Below, one piece after another: positions 38,576-49,982 of a stretch of DNA of 64,000 nucleotides. Both the position numbers and the translations under genes were made by a program. Origin of the DNA: Clitopilus passeckerianus (lineage: Eukaryota; Basidiomycota; Agaricomycetes; Agaricales; Entolomataceae); NCBI GenBank assembly GCA_944990035.1, contig CALYLX010000011.1:62001-126000 (forward strand), in the 5' to 3' direction. The notes under the pieces were generated by a model. That model saw only the letters and a program-made list of their open reading frames with translations, had not been told where the DNA came from and made no database searches. Position 1 is the stretch's first letter. Each line of letters starts with the position of its first letter.

Positions 38576-41500
38576 ATGGATGTCTCTGATGAAACACTTC
38601 TTGGGGAATACAACTGGGAGGCATACCTGGCCACTCCGACTTCTCTTCAGAGCAAACTAGAGACGGCGCTGCTTCTGGAGATAATGGAATCCTCGGAGCG
38701 TACGCGAAAGAAAGAACACCTTTCATGGAGAGACTGCTCTCGTCTTTTGGCTGAGAAACCTGGCGTGAGAACCGTGCTGCTCGACAGCTGGAAGATGGGT
38801 ATATTCGACGACGTACGTTCCTTGGGTCAGTAGCGAGGCAACACCACACAAGGTGATACCCGTACTGACAAATGTTCAAGCAACAATACAGACAACAAGT
38901 TCAAGAACAGGTAAGCAACTGACGTTCTCTGCTATCTGACGGCCGTTTGACATCGAGCCTTTCAATTTAGATGCAAAGAACCAAAATTTAGAAGTTTATG
39001 GAGGGACCTTCACTCAGGTCCAAGCAAATGAGTTCAAACAGATTAGTAGGTCCATCTACCCCAAACGCACCCTGTATAAGCACTGATGCCATACAGTTAA
39101 TCTCGGTACGGGTAAGGCCTACTGTTGATCTCCTTCAAAGTTTAGCAGGTTTTGACCCACGTCCATGTAGGGAAAGACAGCAAAAAGGTCATGAAGTGGC
39201 TTTCCTCGATCGATTATGCCCACGTTCAGCGTGATGTGTTTTCGCAGCGAGTTCAAGACACCGGGAAATGGTTTCTGGAAACACGGGCTTTCCTATCCTG
39301 GGTGGCAGAGGACGATTGCCGGATATTGTGGTGCCCAGGGATGCGTAAGTGACAGAGTTATGAACGAAGAATGTTCTCCTTACATTCTTTTATGACAATA
39401 GCCGGTGTTGGAAAGACTACGATCTCGTAAGCTGTCTTCTCGAACAGGTCCAAACCACCTTGTAACTCTGATCTTTGCTAGGGCTATAGTCGTTGATCAC
39501 CTAGAGAGGTCGGGTGTTTTGACCTGCTACATCTATTTCAATTACAAACGGCGAGCAGAGCAGTCATTCATCCACATAATTGCAAGCATCCTTCGACAGC
39601 TCTACCGACTTCATCCAGCAGCCTTCACTGCGGTAACCCAGCTCTACAATGCACATCATAAAAAGAGCACCTTTCCGGACGAAAACGAACTTCGTGGAAC
39701 TCTAAACGGAATCTTGGAGGAACTTCCCCCAGTTCACGTCGTTCTAGATGCGCTGGACGAGTACCTGGAGAGATATAGCGATGCAGGTCTCACTCGACTC
39801 CTAGAAAATCTCGAGAAACTGCACGGAGTCAAATTCATGTTCACATCACGCGTTCTAGGCGGGATGGAAACGATATTTCACCGGCGAGTTGGTGTTGGAA
39901 GACAAAACATTACCGGCACGAAGGAGGACATCTGTCACTATCTACAATATCGCATAGAAACGAGATACCATTTGCACAAAAGGTGTTTGAAACCATCGTG
40001 AACGACATTTCAGCCGTGGCGGCCGATCGGTTAGTTTAAGGTTCGGGATGGTTGACGAATGCTCACACCCAAGTCTTTTCTTTTTTTTTTTGCTTAGGTT
40101 TCTGCTAGCGCAACTGCATATGAACTCGATCGCCCAGCTATTTACCGTAGGAGATATACGGGATGCTTTGGGGCGGCTTTCCGAGGAGATTGACCAAGCG
40201 TACGAGCAGACATGGAAGAGAATCAACGAGCAGGACGAGCAAAGGAAGAGACTAGCACACCAAGTGTTGCTTTGGGTGACTTGTGCATTCCGAAATTTTA
40301 GCCTTCGAGAATTGCAACATGCAATTGCAACGGCCCCTGGATGCCACGAAGTGGAGGATTATATCCTACCAGAGGATACCTTGACTGCTGTTTGTGCTGG
40401 TCTAATAGTAGTCGACGATGCCAGCAGTCAAGTGCGATTCATTCGTAAGTTTTCCGCAAATATCTTACTGATCTCTGTAGCTAATGTAGTTCCGGATAGA
40501 CGAAACCGCCCAGGAATTCTTTATACGGCTTCGAACCAACTACTGGCCTTCAGCAGACGTAATAATATCGAAGGCATCCTTCTATCACCTCTCCATGGAT
40601 CCCCTCAGCTCATACCCACTGGATGACGTATATCAGCACCACCCTCTTCTCCATTACATCCGAGATAATTGGGCGAGGCATGTACAACTATCTCAGCGAG
40701 AGACGCTAGATGACTTCCGGGACCTTCATCTCAAACCTGCTGGACGCAATTACCTGCGGCTCATGGCATCATACAGTTCCGGATGGCTACGTCGTTATGG
40801 AATACCGCCAAACACGATTCCTGCAACCACCGAACTCCATTTTGCAGCATGGTTCAATCTCCCCTTTACCCTCGGCGAGTTATTGAAGAACGGTGCACCA
40901 GCCAATGCACGCGAACCACTGACAGGGTACACGCCGTTGCTTCTTGCCATCGAAGCAGGAGCTACCAATGCTGCTAAAGCGCTTCTGGACCACCCGGCGA
41001 TCGAACCCGGTATCATGGACTCGTTGGGACGTACACCACTCTCAGTAGCCGTGGAGAATGGCCACCCGACAGTTGTGAAACTCGTCATGCGACACCCAAG
41101 TGTTGATATCAACGCGCCGGACGATAAAAACTGTGGTTGGACCGTTTTGTTCAAGGCAATCGCACGACATCGTAAAGATGTGGTTCAGGTACTTTTAGAG
41201 AACAGCATCACGGATTCCACACTCAAGGATCACGACGACCGGACACCACTCTGCCTGGCAATCGAACTTGGGAATGAAGAAATTGCAAATATGCTTGCTG
41301 AAAGAGACGGGTATGACCTCTCATTCCGCGATCGCTACAATGGTCGAAGTCTCCTCTCATGGGCGACCAAGAAACGCCTTCGAAGTACTGTCCGCAAATT
41401 GGCAGCAGAAACTCTTGGGCAGGGAGCATCGATCGACGAGAAAGACAACTACGGTCGAACACCGTTGTCATATGCCGCCTCTTCCGGGGACGAGGAAGTA

Positions 41501-42202
41501 GTCAGAGCTCTCCTAGGTCTGGATAGTAACACCCATCCCTCCAATTCCCCGGCAAGCTTAGATCTCTCAGACCTCCCAGTCGATATAAATTCCCAAGATA
41601 AAGCAGGTCGAACACCACTATATTACGCAGTTGATTCACTCCAACGGCCCGACGCCACAAGCCCCGTCATAGGGCTTTTGCTTTCACTCGGTGCTCGAGG
41701 AGACATAGAAGATCGAGCCCGTTGGAGCCCGCTAGCACTCGCCATACGGTCGGGGCTGGTAGACGTCGCGCATACGTTGGCAAAGGTGACTGGGTACGAT
41801 CTGGCTTTCAGGAGTGCAGATGACAGGACATTGCTTTCATGGGCTGCACAAAGGGGACTTCTTACCATTGTCGAAGAGCTAATACATCTGGCCGAACAGC
41901 GAGAATCCAAAGAGTACGACGTGGATTTCCCAGACATTTTCGGCCGAACACCGCTTTCTTATGCGGCTGAAAATGGGCATGCTTCAATCGTTGAGTTACT
42001 GCTCAAAAATGGTGCTGATCCTCACACGAAGGACCTGAGAGGTCGAGGGTTGATCTCGCATAGCCGGAGTGGAGACAGCCGTACTACCCTTTTACTGTCC
42101 AAGGCGGGGGTCAATGAAACTGCTGGAAGGGTGGAATCCAGCGATGTTACTGTGCGCTGTGCGGTCAGGGATGGGGTAAAGATCTACTTTACCCAGACAT
42201 AG
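38576..42202 (+). CDS. NACHT-ankyrin STAND protein (NLR-like), with apparent frameshift
   Basis: Nine exons: 38576-38812, 38892-38910, 38971-39045, 39097-39111, 39171-39344, 39402-39426, 39482-40029, 40098-40444, 40500-42202; about 1047 residues if the frame break is ignored. Order: short N-terminal region with a helical effector-like stretch (LEIMESSERTRKKEHLSWRD), linker VYGGTFTQVQ, then NACHT with P-loop GMPGVGKTTIS, Walker B HVVLDALDEY and FMFTSR, a helical winged segment (SEEIDQAYEQTWKRI), and about ten ankyrin repeats (repeated GRTPLSYA units). Fungal proteins of this build act in self/non-self recognition and regulated cell death. Frame breaks at about 39961-39968: IET continues in one frame while IPFAQKVFETIVND lies in another, and the remaining exons close only if one base is missing. 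It starts 148 bp after RVB2. Could be a pseudogene, an allele, or an assembly error. Confidence 0.85.
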
Positions 42203-42668
42203 CACAGCAAAACTGGTTTATCTTCTCAATCCAATTTTCGACTACACCGTAGCCGCAACTGTAGGCTACATCTACTGGTAATACCATTACCTGCGCCAAA
42301 TACAGATGCCAATCAATATACATAGTTGACCATAGTCCTTCATACACCCATGCCCCTCGTGCAAGGTGAACCTCGGAGGAAATGTGAATACTGGTATTGC
42401 AGAGAAACCCTTCACGATTTCATCGTTCGCCGTCGTTGAAAGCCATTGCGCGAATTATGATGGCAGACGTGTCCGTATGCAACTGCAATTGTCGCGGGAG
42501 ATGTGAAGGGTCAAATTCATTCCAGCAGCGAGTAAGGCATTAGGAAAAGGTACAGGGTTTTGTTGCGCCTGAAACACCTAATTTAGAATGTAAAACGCAG
42601 AACTGCTTATTACGAACACGTACGAAGTATCCTTGCAGGCTCGACACCCGCTACAGGCCACACCCTAG
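42203..42668. other. Intergenic
   Basis: 3' flanks of the NACHT gene and of one-helix family copy A. The 42617-42668 part is a diverged direct repeat of the corresponding downstream flank of copy B near 44230-44300, so the duplicated unit extends past the coding region. Confidence 0.5.
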
Positions 42669-43355
42669 TCAGGCAGAGTCTACTGGTCTAGTCTCGGCCA
42701 AAGTTATCAGCTCCGAAACGCAACGATTACGTATTTTCAAGGCATCCTCTTGAGCTTTGGCCAAGGTCTCTAAGATACCGATGCAGCACGGTATGTCCTC
42801 GAGTTCGCCATTTGAATTGAGCTGAAGGATTTCGTGAATAGTCAGGCATGCTGCAACTAGTGCTGCTGTTGTCTCCGCCTTTGCCTGCCGGACTGTTTCC
42901 ACAGGTACAGATGAGCGAAGCATTTCTGTACACCTCTCCGCAAGAGCTAGGAGTTTCTTGGACTCCGGGTCGTACATCAGCCATCCTTCTGGTGGCCTGC
43001 TTATATGTTGAAAGTCTCCATGCCACTTAAAGAGTTCGACTAAGGCATCCATATATTTGTATACAGTCTTCCGGGCTGGATTTTTCCAGCCCATCCTGGC
43101 TGCGTCGAGCTCTCGCACTTTCTTCAGAAGCATCCAATCTCTGTAACCAGGTTTAGATCTTTCTTCCCATTGGTCAATGCCTCTCGTGACCAAGTAGGAT
43201 GCGAGAAGTGCTAGGAACATACAAGTTGGGTATGAGCCAGATGCGCCGCAGATCTCCAAGAACGCACCTGTTCCCACCCAGAACAGTTTACTCCTGGCCA
43301 GGCGAAGAGCTGCCAGAGCAATGGGGGATGAAGGCGAGGTTGGAATGTTTGTCAT
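42669..43355 (-). CDS. One-helix membrane family protein, tandem copy A
   Basis: Exons 43268-43355 and 42669-43210 give 209 residues. The N terminus SPIALAALRLARSKLFWVGT joins ALLASYLVTRG across the intron and forms one membrane-helix-like segment near residue 30, followed by WEERSKPGYRD, an alpha-helical cytosol- or matrix-facing domain with KKVRELD, KTVYKYMDAL, and ACLTIHEILQLNSNGELEDI. No known domain. The intron is 57 bp, a multiple of three without a stop in this copy, so unspliced RNA would also be translatable. Sister copies lie at 44303-44971 and 45829-46524. Upstream sequence conserved with B and C (FVLNxHLL) could be coding, in which case the true start is further upstream; in A that stretch appears frame-shifted. 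Confidence 0.72.
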   Translation of the reverse strand: MTNIPTSPSSPIALAALRLARSKLFWVGTGAFLEICGASGSYPTCMFLALLASYLVTRGIDQWEERSKPGYRDWMLLKKVRELDAARMGWKNPARKTVYKYMDALVELFKWHGDFQHISRPPEGWLMYDPESKKLLALAERCTEMLRSSVPVETVRQAKAETTAALVAACLTIHEILQLNSNGELEDIPCCIGILETLAKAQEDALKIRNRCVSELITLAETRPVDSA

Positions 43356-43559
43356 GCCGAACAGAAGATGGGCGTTCAGAACAAAGTCGGAGTGGCCCAG
43401 GCTGATCGTGTCTGGCCATGGCCGACAGTGTTGTTAGTGGCGCTTGATAGGGCAACTAATACTAGTATTGGTAATTGAGACGTGTAAAAGTAAAAGGACA
43501 CTAAAATATTGACATAAAGGCCGAATGAACTCTTTGGCTGGTCGCAGCCGTGGGCTGAA

Positions 43560-43740
43560 CAAGCCTACAACATCGGTCTGAACGAAGCCTGACTCAGTGA
43601 CTGAAGTCTGAACCAAATCTGAACCCACCTAACCGTACCCCGATTGTAGCCTGAACACCTCAATTCAATCTGAACATATCCGAGAGAAGCCTGAATAAAA
43701 TCTGAACACGTCTGAACACATCTGAATTAATCTAAACAAG
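43560..43740. repeat. Degenerate CTGAAC-type short repeat upstream of copy A
   Basis: About eleven copies of (T/C)CTGAA, most followed by C and an A/C-rich spacer, occur in under 200 bp, irregularly spaced by 6-25 bp. Read on the minus strand they are TTCAG(A/G) units some 200-380 bp before the start codon. A few related units lie upstream of copy B near 45230-45270. Confidence 0.6.
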
Positions 43741-44302
43741 GGCTGACGCTCTGCTCAGGCTTCTAGTAGATCCTACGAATGACAGAAGGAACAATGTGAG
43801 GGGTCACGTCATCATGCACAACGTAGAGAACAGTAAGAATACTTCCGAATACGGCGTTTGATATTGGAATGCTACTCAACGGAAGTGGTACAACAACCTA
43901 TAACGGCGTACAGACGTTCTCTCCTATCCGTCGTTGTCATTCGGTGGCTTGCCTATTCCTGGAAGTCGAATCAATTCCGCTTTGGCCATCCAGTGTTCAA
44001 GGTATATTGCGAACAGCTTGACCCTCTTGTCGCTCCCATCTGAATCAGAGCACCTTCGGGCCTATGGGGCGAGGGTAGTGTTTATTATGCCAGCAGACAG
44101 GTCTGCTCGTGAATGCGACCGTTTCAAGCGAAATGACGACGCTTTTGAGCCAAGCTCAAGAATGGTATAGACACTTTCCTCTGCGGGCCCAGGAAGCCTA
44201 TATCAGGATGCAATACACGGTCCTAATTATGACGAACACGTACAAGACGTCCTCCCAGGCTATACTCCCGCTGCGCGCCACATCCTACTCAAGCAGAGTC
44301 TC
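43741..44302. other. Intergenic between copies A and B
   Basis: No gene is supported. It holds the downstream flank of copy B, which is similar to that of copies A and C (AACACGTACAAGACGTCC, and GCAGAGTCTCTCACTGGT next to the stop codons). Confidence 0.45.
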
Positions 44303-44971
44303 TCACTGGTTTGATTCGACCAAAGTCAACAGCTCCGCAATGCAACGATTGCGTATTTCCAAGGCGGCCGCCCGCGCGTTCGTCATAGCCTTAATAATAG
44401 TCAGGGTGCACTGCACGTCTCCGATTTCGCCATTTGAATTGCGCTGAAGATTTTCGTGGATATCTACGCATGCTGCTAATAGTGCCACGTTTCTCTCCAT
44501 CACTGACTGCTGGACTATTTGACCTGGTAGAGGTGAACGAAGCTTCGCCGTGATCGTCTCCGAAAGAGTTAGAAGTTTGTCCCGATCGTACATCACCCAT
44601 CCGTCCGGGGTCTCTTTAGAATCCCCGGGCGGACTAGTAATGAGTTTGTCTATGGCATCCAAAAATTTGTGTGCCGCTTCAGGGCCTGGTGAGTCCTGCG
44701 GATTCGAGGCGCCGAGGTCCCTCACTTTCTTCAGAAACTTCCGTTCTCTGTAGCCAGGTTTAGATCTTTCTTCCCATGTATTGATGCCTCTTCTGACCAA
44801 ATAGGATGCAAGCAGTGCTGGTTACATTCAAGATGGATATGAGCCGGATGCACCGCAGAGATTCAAGAACACACCTGTTCCCACCCAGAACAGTTTACTC
44901 CTGATCAAGCGAAGAGTTGCCAGAGCAATAGGAGATGTTGCCGAGGCAGAGGAGGATGGTATGCTTTTCAT
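44303..44971 (-). CDS. One-helix membrane family protein, tandem copy B
   Basis: Exons 44875-44971 and 44303-44817 give 203 residues from MKSIPSSSAS. Same plan as copy A: SPIALATLRLIRSKLFWVGT plus ALLASYLVRRG as the single hydrophobic segment, WEERSKPGYRERKFLKKVRDL, EAAHKFLDAIDKL, GWVMYDRDKLL, and AACVDIHENLQRNSNGEIGD near the C terminus. The 57-bp intron sits at the identical position but contains an in-frame stop, unlike copy A. A conserved upstream exon (SAVTDV..RL followed by a 28-bp gap, then SGLSFVLNSHLLLV) may extend the N terminus. Function unknown; strongly helical domain, one predicted membrane pass, position-specific conservation with C higher than with A. Confidence 0.7.
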
Positions 44972-45828
44972 GACAAGCAGAAGATGGGAGTTCAGAACAA
45001 AGGAGAGGCCTGACTGATTGACCTTGGACCAAGTTGGCGTCACCTGGCCATAGCCGAAACATCACGTCAGTAACGGCACTTATCTCGCTTTCTATAAGCA
45101 ACATAACGAAAAGACACATAGATATTGTTATAAAAGCGGAGAGGACTCTGAGAAATGTTATGATGTGGTTGGTCGCGGTCACAGACTGAACGAACCTCGT
45201 CGGTCTGGATATGTCTCGACATATCATGAATATAAGGCTGAAATTAATCTGGTCAAGCCTGAACAGGATGGCAGACGAAGGATGTGGCAAAGGAGCCCTG
45301 CGTCAATCTGGTAAAGCAACAATGCCTATGCTTAGAACGCAGGCCCTGAAGCTATCCCAATCCTAAATACACGAGTGATACAGATGACGGATACAGCTAT
45401 ATAAACGCCCACACCTGTACAGTTCGGGTACAGTCGCTGTCCTCCGCTGGCATGCAGGTAATGTCCCGGTCACCATAGAACTATCATATGACCCATGTAT
45501 CCAATGAGAACCACTCGAGCAATGCGAACGGCTTGGGAGTCAGGAACGATGGCGTGTATGGCGTCCGAGTCAGACCAACGCCTTGAGGAGCCTGAGTGCA
45601 TTGTGCACCTACGACGGCAGGCGTACCTGCAAGCGAATGCGATTCCCGTGAACCATGTAAAAGTTCAGAACGCATTCTTGCAACGAGCTAAAGATTGGGA
45701 CGATGCAACGGTTTTTCCCACAGCCTAGTAGAATGCTGGATCAGAATTGGAGGCGCAGAATCAATCATCTCGAATACATACATGAGGTGCCTGCAGGCTA
45801 GACTCCCGCTACGTTCACCACACCCAGC
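44972..45828. other. Intergenic between copies B and C
   Basis: Contains the paralogous upstream region of B (possible 5' coding exon or promoter, 44972-45200) and unremarkable sequence. A possible TATA box (CTATATAAACG, + strand) occurs near 45398, but no + strand gene follows it. Confidence 0.4.
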
Positions 45829-46524
45829 TCAAGCAGAGTCTCTCACTGGTGCCAATTCGACCAAAGTGATCAGCTCCCCAAGGCAACGCTGACGTATATC
45901 CAAGGCAGCCGCACGAGCCTGTGCCATGATTTCTATGATAGTGAGGCAGCACCGCACGTCCTCGACTTCATCATTTGAATTGCGCTGAAGCGTTCGGTGA
46001 ATATCCTCGCATGCTCCCACCAGTACCGTATATATCTGCGCCATTGACTGCCGGACGATTTGCACAGGTTCGGGTGAGCGAAGCTTTTCTGTGATCGTCT
46101 CCGCAAGCGCTAAAAGTTTGTAGGAGTCCGGATCGTACATCACGAATCCTTCCGGTAGCCTGCTTACATCTGCAGGCTCTGCGAGCGACAGGACAAGTTT
46201 GTCTATGGCCTCCAAATATTTGTGTATGGTCTCCGGACTGGCAGAGTTCCGTGTGCCGGCTGCGTCGAGTTCGCGCACTTTCTTCAGGAACCTCCGTTCT
46301 TTGTACCCAGGTTTAGATCTTTCTTCCCATTTCTCGATGCTTCTTCTGACCAAATAGGATGCAAGAAGTGCTGGTGACATTTAAGATGGATATGGGCCAG
46401 ATGCACCGCAGGGATCCAAGAACGCACCTGTTCCCACCCAGAACAGTTTACTCCTGACTAAGCGAAGAGTTGCCAGAGCAATGGGAGACATTGCTGACGA
46501 CGACGAGACTGGCATGCTTTTCAT
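45829..46524 (-). CDS. One-helix membrane family protein, tandem copy C
   Basis: Exons 46428-46524 and 45829-46370 give 212 residues from MKSMPVSSSS. SPIALATLRLVRSKLFWVGT plus ALLASYLVRRSIEKWEERSK, KERRFLKKVRELDAAG, ETIHKYLEAIDKLVL, GFVMYDPDSYKLLALAE, GACEDIHRTLQRNSNDEVED and a helical end IRQRCLGELITLVE. The 57-bp intron is in the same place as in A and B and carries a stop in this copy. Upstream, an open frame with a hydrophobic stretch (IIVNIFVSFIGIVSAVTDVL) runs in the same frame; it may be an additional N-terminal exon with a second membrane helix, making start choice uncertain. Uncharacterised family. Confidence 0.7.
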
Positions 46525-46757
46525 GCTGAACAGAAGATGGGCGTTCAGGACAAAGAGGTGGCCTGACTGATCGTGACTGGTTAGGCCCCTGGACCTTGGC
46601 ATTGGCATCACCTGGCCTAGCCGGACCAAAACGTCAGTAACGGCGCTTACGATGCCTATGAATGAAACAAAAATATTGACAATTATACGGTATTCCTCTA
46701 TTCCTCGAGTGACCAATCTAACAAAAAGTAACCATGCACTGTAGGACAAATAGGCGT

Positions 46758-48651
46758 TCAGAAATCCTCCCACTCCGCAGCCAATCCTTCGGTAATTCGC
46801 CACGAAGATTCACCCAACCACCTCTTGACTCTTTCTTCATCCTGATGCTCTCCTTTCTCGTCCAGAACCTCCACATCTCCTTTATCCCATAGCGCCAATA
46901 CAGCCCATCCAACAACAATCATGCCTGGAGGCCTCTGCTCCCCAACGCTCTCCAGCGCAGCAACAATATCCTTCAAAGTCGACGAGATGACCCTCTGATC
47001 CGGCATCGACGCTCGTTCGATGATAGCAATGGGCGTATGGGGCGGGAACGCAGCTCCTTCTCTCCTGCCCGACTCATTCTCCCCCACAAGCGCTTTGACA
47101 ACTTGAGGGAGCCTCGCCACGCCCATCAAGATGACGAGTGTCTTGGTTCTGTCGTATCCGGGAAGCTGGACCTCCTTGCCTTTCCGCCCCACGCCAGTGC
47201 ACACGGTGAAAGATTCTGCGACTCCGCGTTGTGTGACAGGGATTCCTGCGAAGGTGGGTGCGGCGAGTGCTGAGCTGACTCCGGGAATGACGACTGGCTC
47301 AAAGCCGTGCGAGCGGAAGTAGAGGACTTCTTCGCCTGCTCGACCGTACACCACAGGATCTCCTTGTTTTAACTAAAATTCGTATGAGCAAATAGAGTTT
47401 GAATAGAAGACAAAGGCAACTAACCCGAACGACAGTTTTGCCCTGCCTCGCAGCCTCAACAGCAGCTTCCATCATTTCCATCTGTGATGCTTCTGCATTA
47501 CCAGGGAACTTCTTCGCAATGCGTACTTCGACCGTCTTCGGGATGAGATTGAGCACGGCGTCTGGTACCAGCTTGTCGGAGAGGACGAGATCAGCCATCC
47601 TCGTTAACGCCGTGTTCGTCGCGACTGTAAGGAGAGCTGGGTGACCAGGCCCTGAACCCAGTAACAGAATCTTGCCCTGTTTAGGGATTCCCAACGAATG
47701 CTGGGATTCTGCGACGGCGGTAACGTGGGTGTTGATAGGAGCCTCTCCAGCTAACACCTCGTCCATCTCCGATTCCGTCATATCCGCTAGTTTTGAGATG
47801 GCCCAGTATTCACTGACTTGAGCAACCCATTTGATGCGTCGTTTGGAGCTTTCTGATTCGCTCTCAGATGAACTGCGTGAGGGAACTGGACGGTTGGGTG
47901 TGGTGACGCCGCTGTTTTCTTCGATCTCGTTGTCGGAGAAGTCGTCATCATCTGGTGAGGAATGGGATTTGGACCGTAATGCATCAGCTCTGGCCTTGGC
48001 CGAAGCTCGCATTCGGCCTACTTTGCTGACTGCTGAACCGACGTTCTTCGGAAGTTTGGAAACGATGTCACGTCGGATTCGTCCTGCAAGACGACATCCT
48101 TGCCCATTGGTGGTAACACCAATTTGCAGGGCAGAAGGCTTTCCGTCCAGGTTCTCGAAGCGGTGTGTGGCATTGAAGGTGAAGTCGCAGAGGTGGGGGA
48201 GGTCAGTGGTGTTGACCATAATGTTACGGGTATGGCAGATGTTGTAAACCTTCTGAGCGAGCGAACGGCTCATCTTCTGGTGGCCCGTGAGGGTACCCGT
48301 GACGCAGACCATCCGTATTGCTGGTGTCATGGTGATGAAGGATTCCAAGGCTTCAAGCTCCTTATCTTCTCCGGTGAGGGTAGAAGAGCTTGGCAAGGTA
48401 TCCCAGTCAACATAAGTGACTTGGCCCTGTGTTGCTCTCCAGCGCAACTCGTCGCAGGCATGTTCCAGTGGGCCTTTGTCGAGAACGACAACTCTAGAGT
48501 CGGCTTCTAGAGCAGCAAAAGCTCTCGTTGCTGCGAGATAGCTAGAGCCCAAGACGAGCGTAACACTGTCCTTGAATCGAACAGCAAGCATAAGCGAGGC
48601 TCCTCCTTGGGGGCTAGGGTAAGCCATGGTGCTTCTAGGAGGACCAGACAT
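46758..48651 (-). CDS. MET1: Siroheme synthase / uroporphyrinogen-III C-methyltransferase (Met1 type)
   Basis: Exons 47425-48651 and 46758-47372 give 613 residues. The C-terminal half is a SUMT domain that methylates uroporphyrinogen III at C2 and C7 with SAM to give precorrin-2, the step before siroheme, the cofactor of sulfite reductase. Seen: GKILLLGSGPGHPALLT at ~325, LVLSDKLVPDAVLNLIP, the RLKQGDPVVYGRAGEE active-site motif formed across the intron at ~409, VVIPGVSSALAAPTFAGIP, and LMGVARLPQVV. The N-terminal ~200 residues resemble a Met8-like dehydrogenase fold (LVLGSSYLAATRAFAALEAD, TNGQGCRLAGRIRRDI), but the dinucleotide glycine motif is altered, as in other fungal Met1 proteins. A Ser/Asp/Glu-rich linker (SSSESESES) joins the two. 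Cytosolic, sulfate assimilation. Confidence 0.93.
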
Positions 48652-48909
48652 GGTAGTAGCCCTTTAAAGGTGGCTTATCCGGAGACATTAGGGTGCCTCC
48701 GTCGAATACTTCGATAAGCCACAAATTTAGTCGGTGCTCATGATAGCGTTATCATGGTTCAAGACTCGGAGAGTCGGAAGCGACGGAGAATTAGATTACG
48801 CTTGTTCGGCGACTTCAGCCGATGGTTCCGGGGTCCGATTCCGACCAAGGTCACGTGGATTGCATTCGATAATCCTGTGCAAATTCTGGATGCCTCCATC
48901 CACGACCAA
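48652..48909. promoter_or_regulatory. Divergent MET1-SRP14 promoter region
   Basis: 258 bp separate the two start codons, so both promoters and 5' leaders must lie here. The + strand has an upstream in-frame ATG at 48754 that would add 52 basic residues to SRP14; these are not part of the family and are probably leader. Confidence 0.6.
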
Positions 48910-49572
48910 ATGCAGCTGGTAGACCATGATACGGTGAGCAACGTTTATCGGTTTGGCAGGCAGAGGCTGATGAAACAGAATGATAGTTCATTCTACAGCT
49001 GAAAAAACTGTTCGAAAAAGCTGGGAACGGAACGATATGGCTTACTCATAAGCGACGTAAGGACATACCCAAGCTTTGTTAATCCATTGCTCTGATTCAC
49101 CTGGTTTGCAGTCACATATGGTGCCGATATCGAGGAAGTTACAGATACCACGGAATATCCATGTCTCTTGCGAGCCTCCGATGGAGCAAAAACGAAGTTC
49201 TCGACGAGGGTGCGTGTGTCCTGCAAATGATCCAATACCCAAAGATTGATCCTTATCCCATCTCTTCCCATTTTCCAGGTCGACGCCTCCCAGCTTGACA
49301 AATTTTACTCCGCCTATGGCTCGCTTCTCAAAACGGCCATGACGACCCTCCGAAAACGAGATAAGAAACGGGAAAAAGTTCGGCAGGAGGATGCTACTAA
49401 GCGAAAGAAGAAGATGACTGAGCAAATTGAGATCGCGGGCCCGAAACGAGGGAATGGGAGGAGGCAACGGCAGAGGAAGGTGAAGGCTTTATTGAAGCAG
49501 CAGGAATCTCAGAAGAAGTTCAAGGAACGGGAGGAGGCTCAGCAGAAAGCTCACGTGGACGTATCTCAATAA
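48910..49572 (+). CDS. SRP14: Signal recognition particle 14-kDa subunit
   Basis: Exons 48910-48933, 48999-49056, 49112-49209 and 49279-49572 give 157 residues. With SRP9 or SRP21 it binds the Alu domain of SRP RNA and pauses elongation while ribosomes are delivered to the ER. Seen: MQLVDHDT start, LKKLFEKAGNGTIWLTHKR, YPCLLRASDGAKTKFSTRV, LDKFYSAYGSLLKTAM, and the family-typical LRKRDKKREK followed by a Lys/Arg/Gln-rich tail of ~60 residues that is longer than in animals. The exons are short, so no single open frame shows the gene; phases close at every junction. Start at 48910 is set by the family N terminus MQLVDHDTF-like. Confidence 0.93.
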
Positions 49573-49982
49573 AGGTGCTTTTCAGCTTGTACATCCCGAC
49601 TATTTGTACCATCAGCAACCAGGAGTGGACATCTTATTACTGTGCATCTGCAAACGAGACTTTCCCTTATAGCTCTGATCTCATAGGTTTGTCTGTCATA
49701 CACCACTTGCACTCGGCATCTGAAATCATCAAGCACAATGGCTCCATCGAAGGACAATCATAGAACACTTTTTGAAGTTTTTTAGGATTTATTCATAATG
49801 AGCTAGGTTATATCATTCAATACGACCATGTGGCGTCAGAAATGGGCACACGACCATCTGTGGCTCGCAGCTCTCTGGGGTGCTACATCCTGAAAGCTGG
49901 TCTTTGATCAGTTAGAGGCGAAGAGTCGTCATACTGGTGTAATCTCACCTTGTGTCCACACTCAGGACGTAGGTTTTAATGC
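49573..49982. other. Convergent 3' flanks of SRP14 and the 50-kb one-helix gene
   Basis: No gene or RNA visible. Confidence 0.5.

Noticed and set aside
48754..48909. N-terminal extension of SRP14 from ATG 48754
   Set aside because: SRP14 proteins begin at the MQLVDHDT-type sequence; the upstream residues have no family counterpart.
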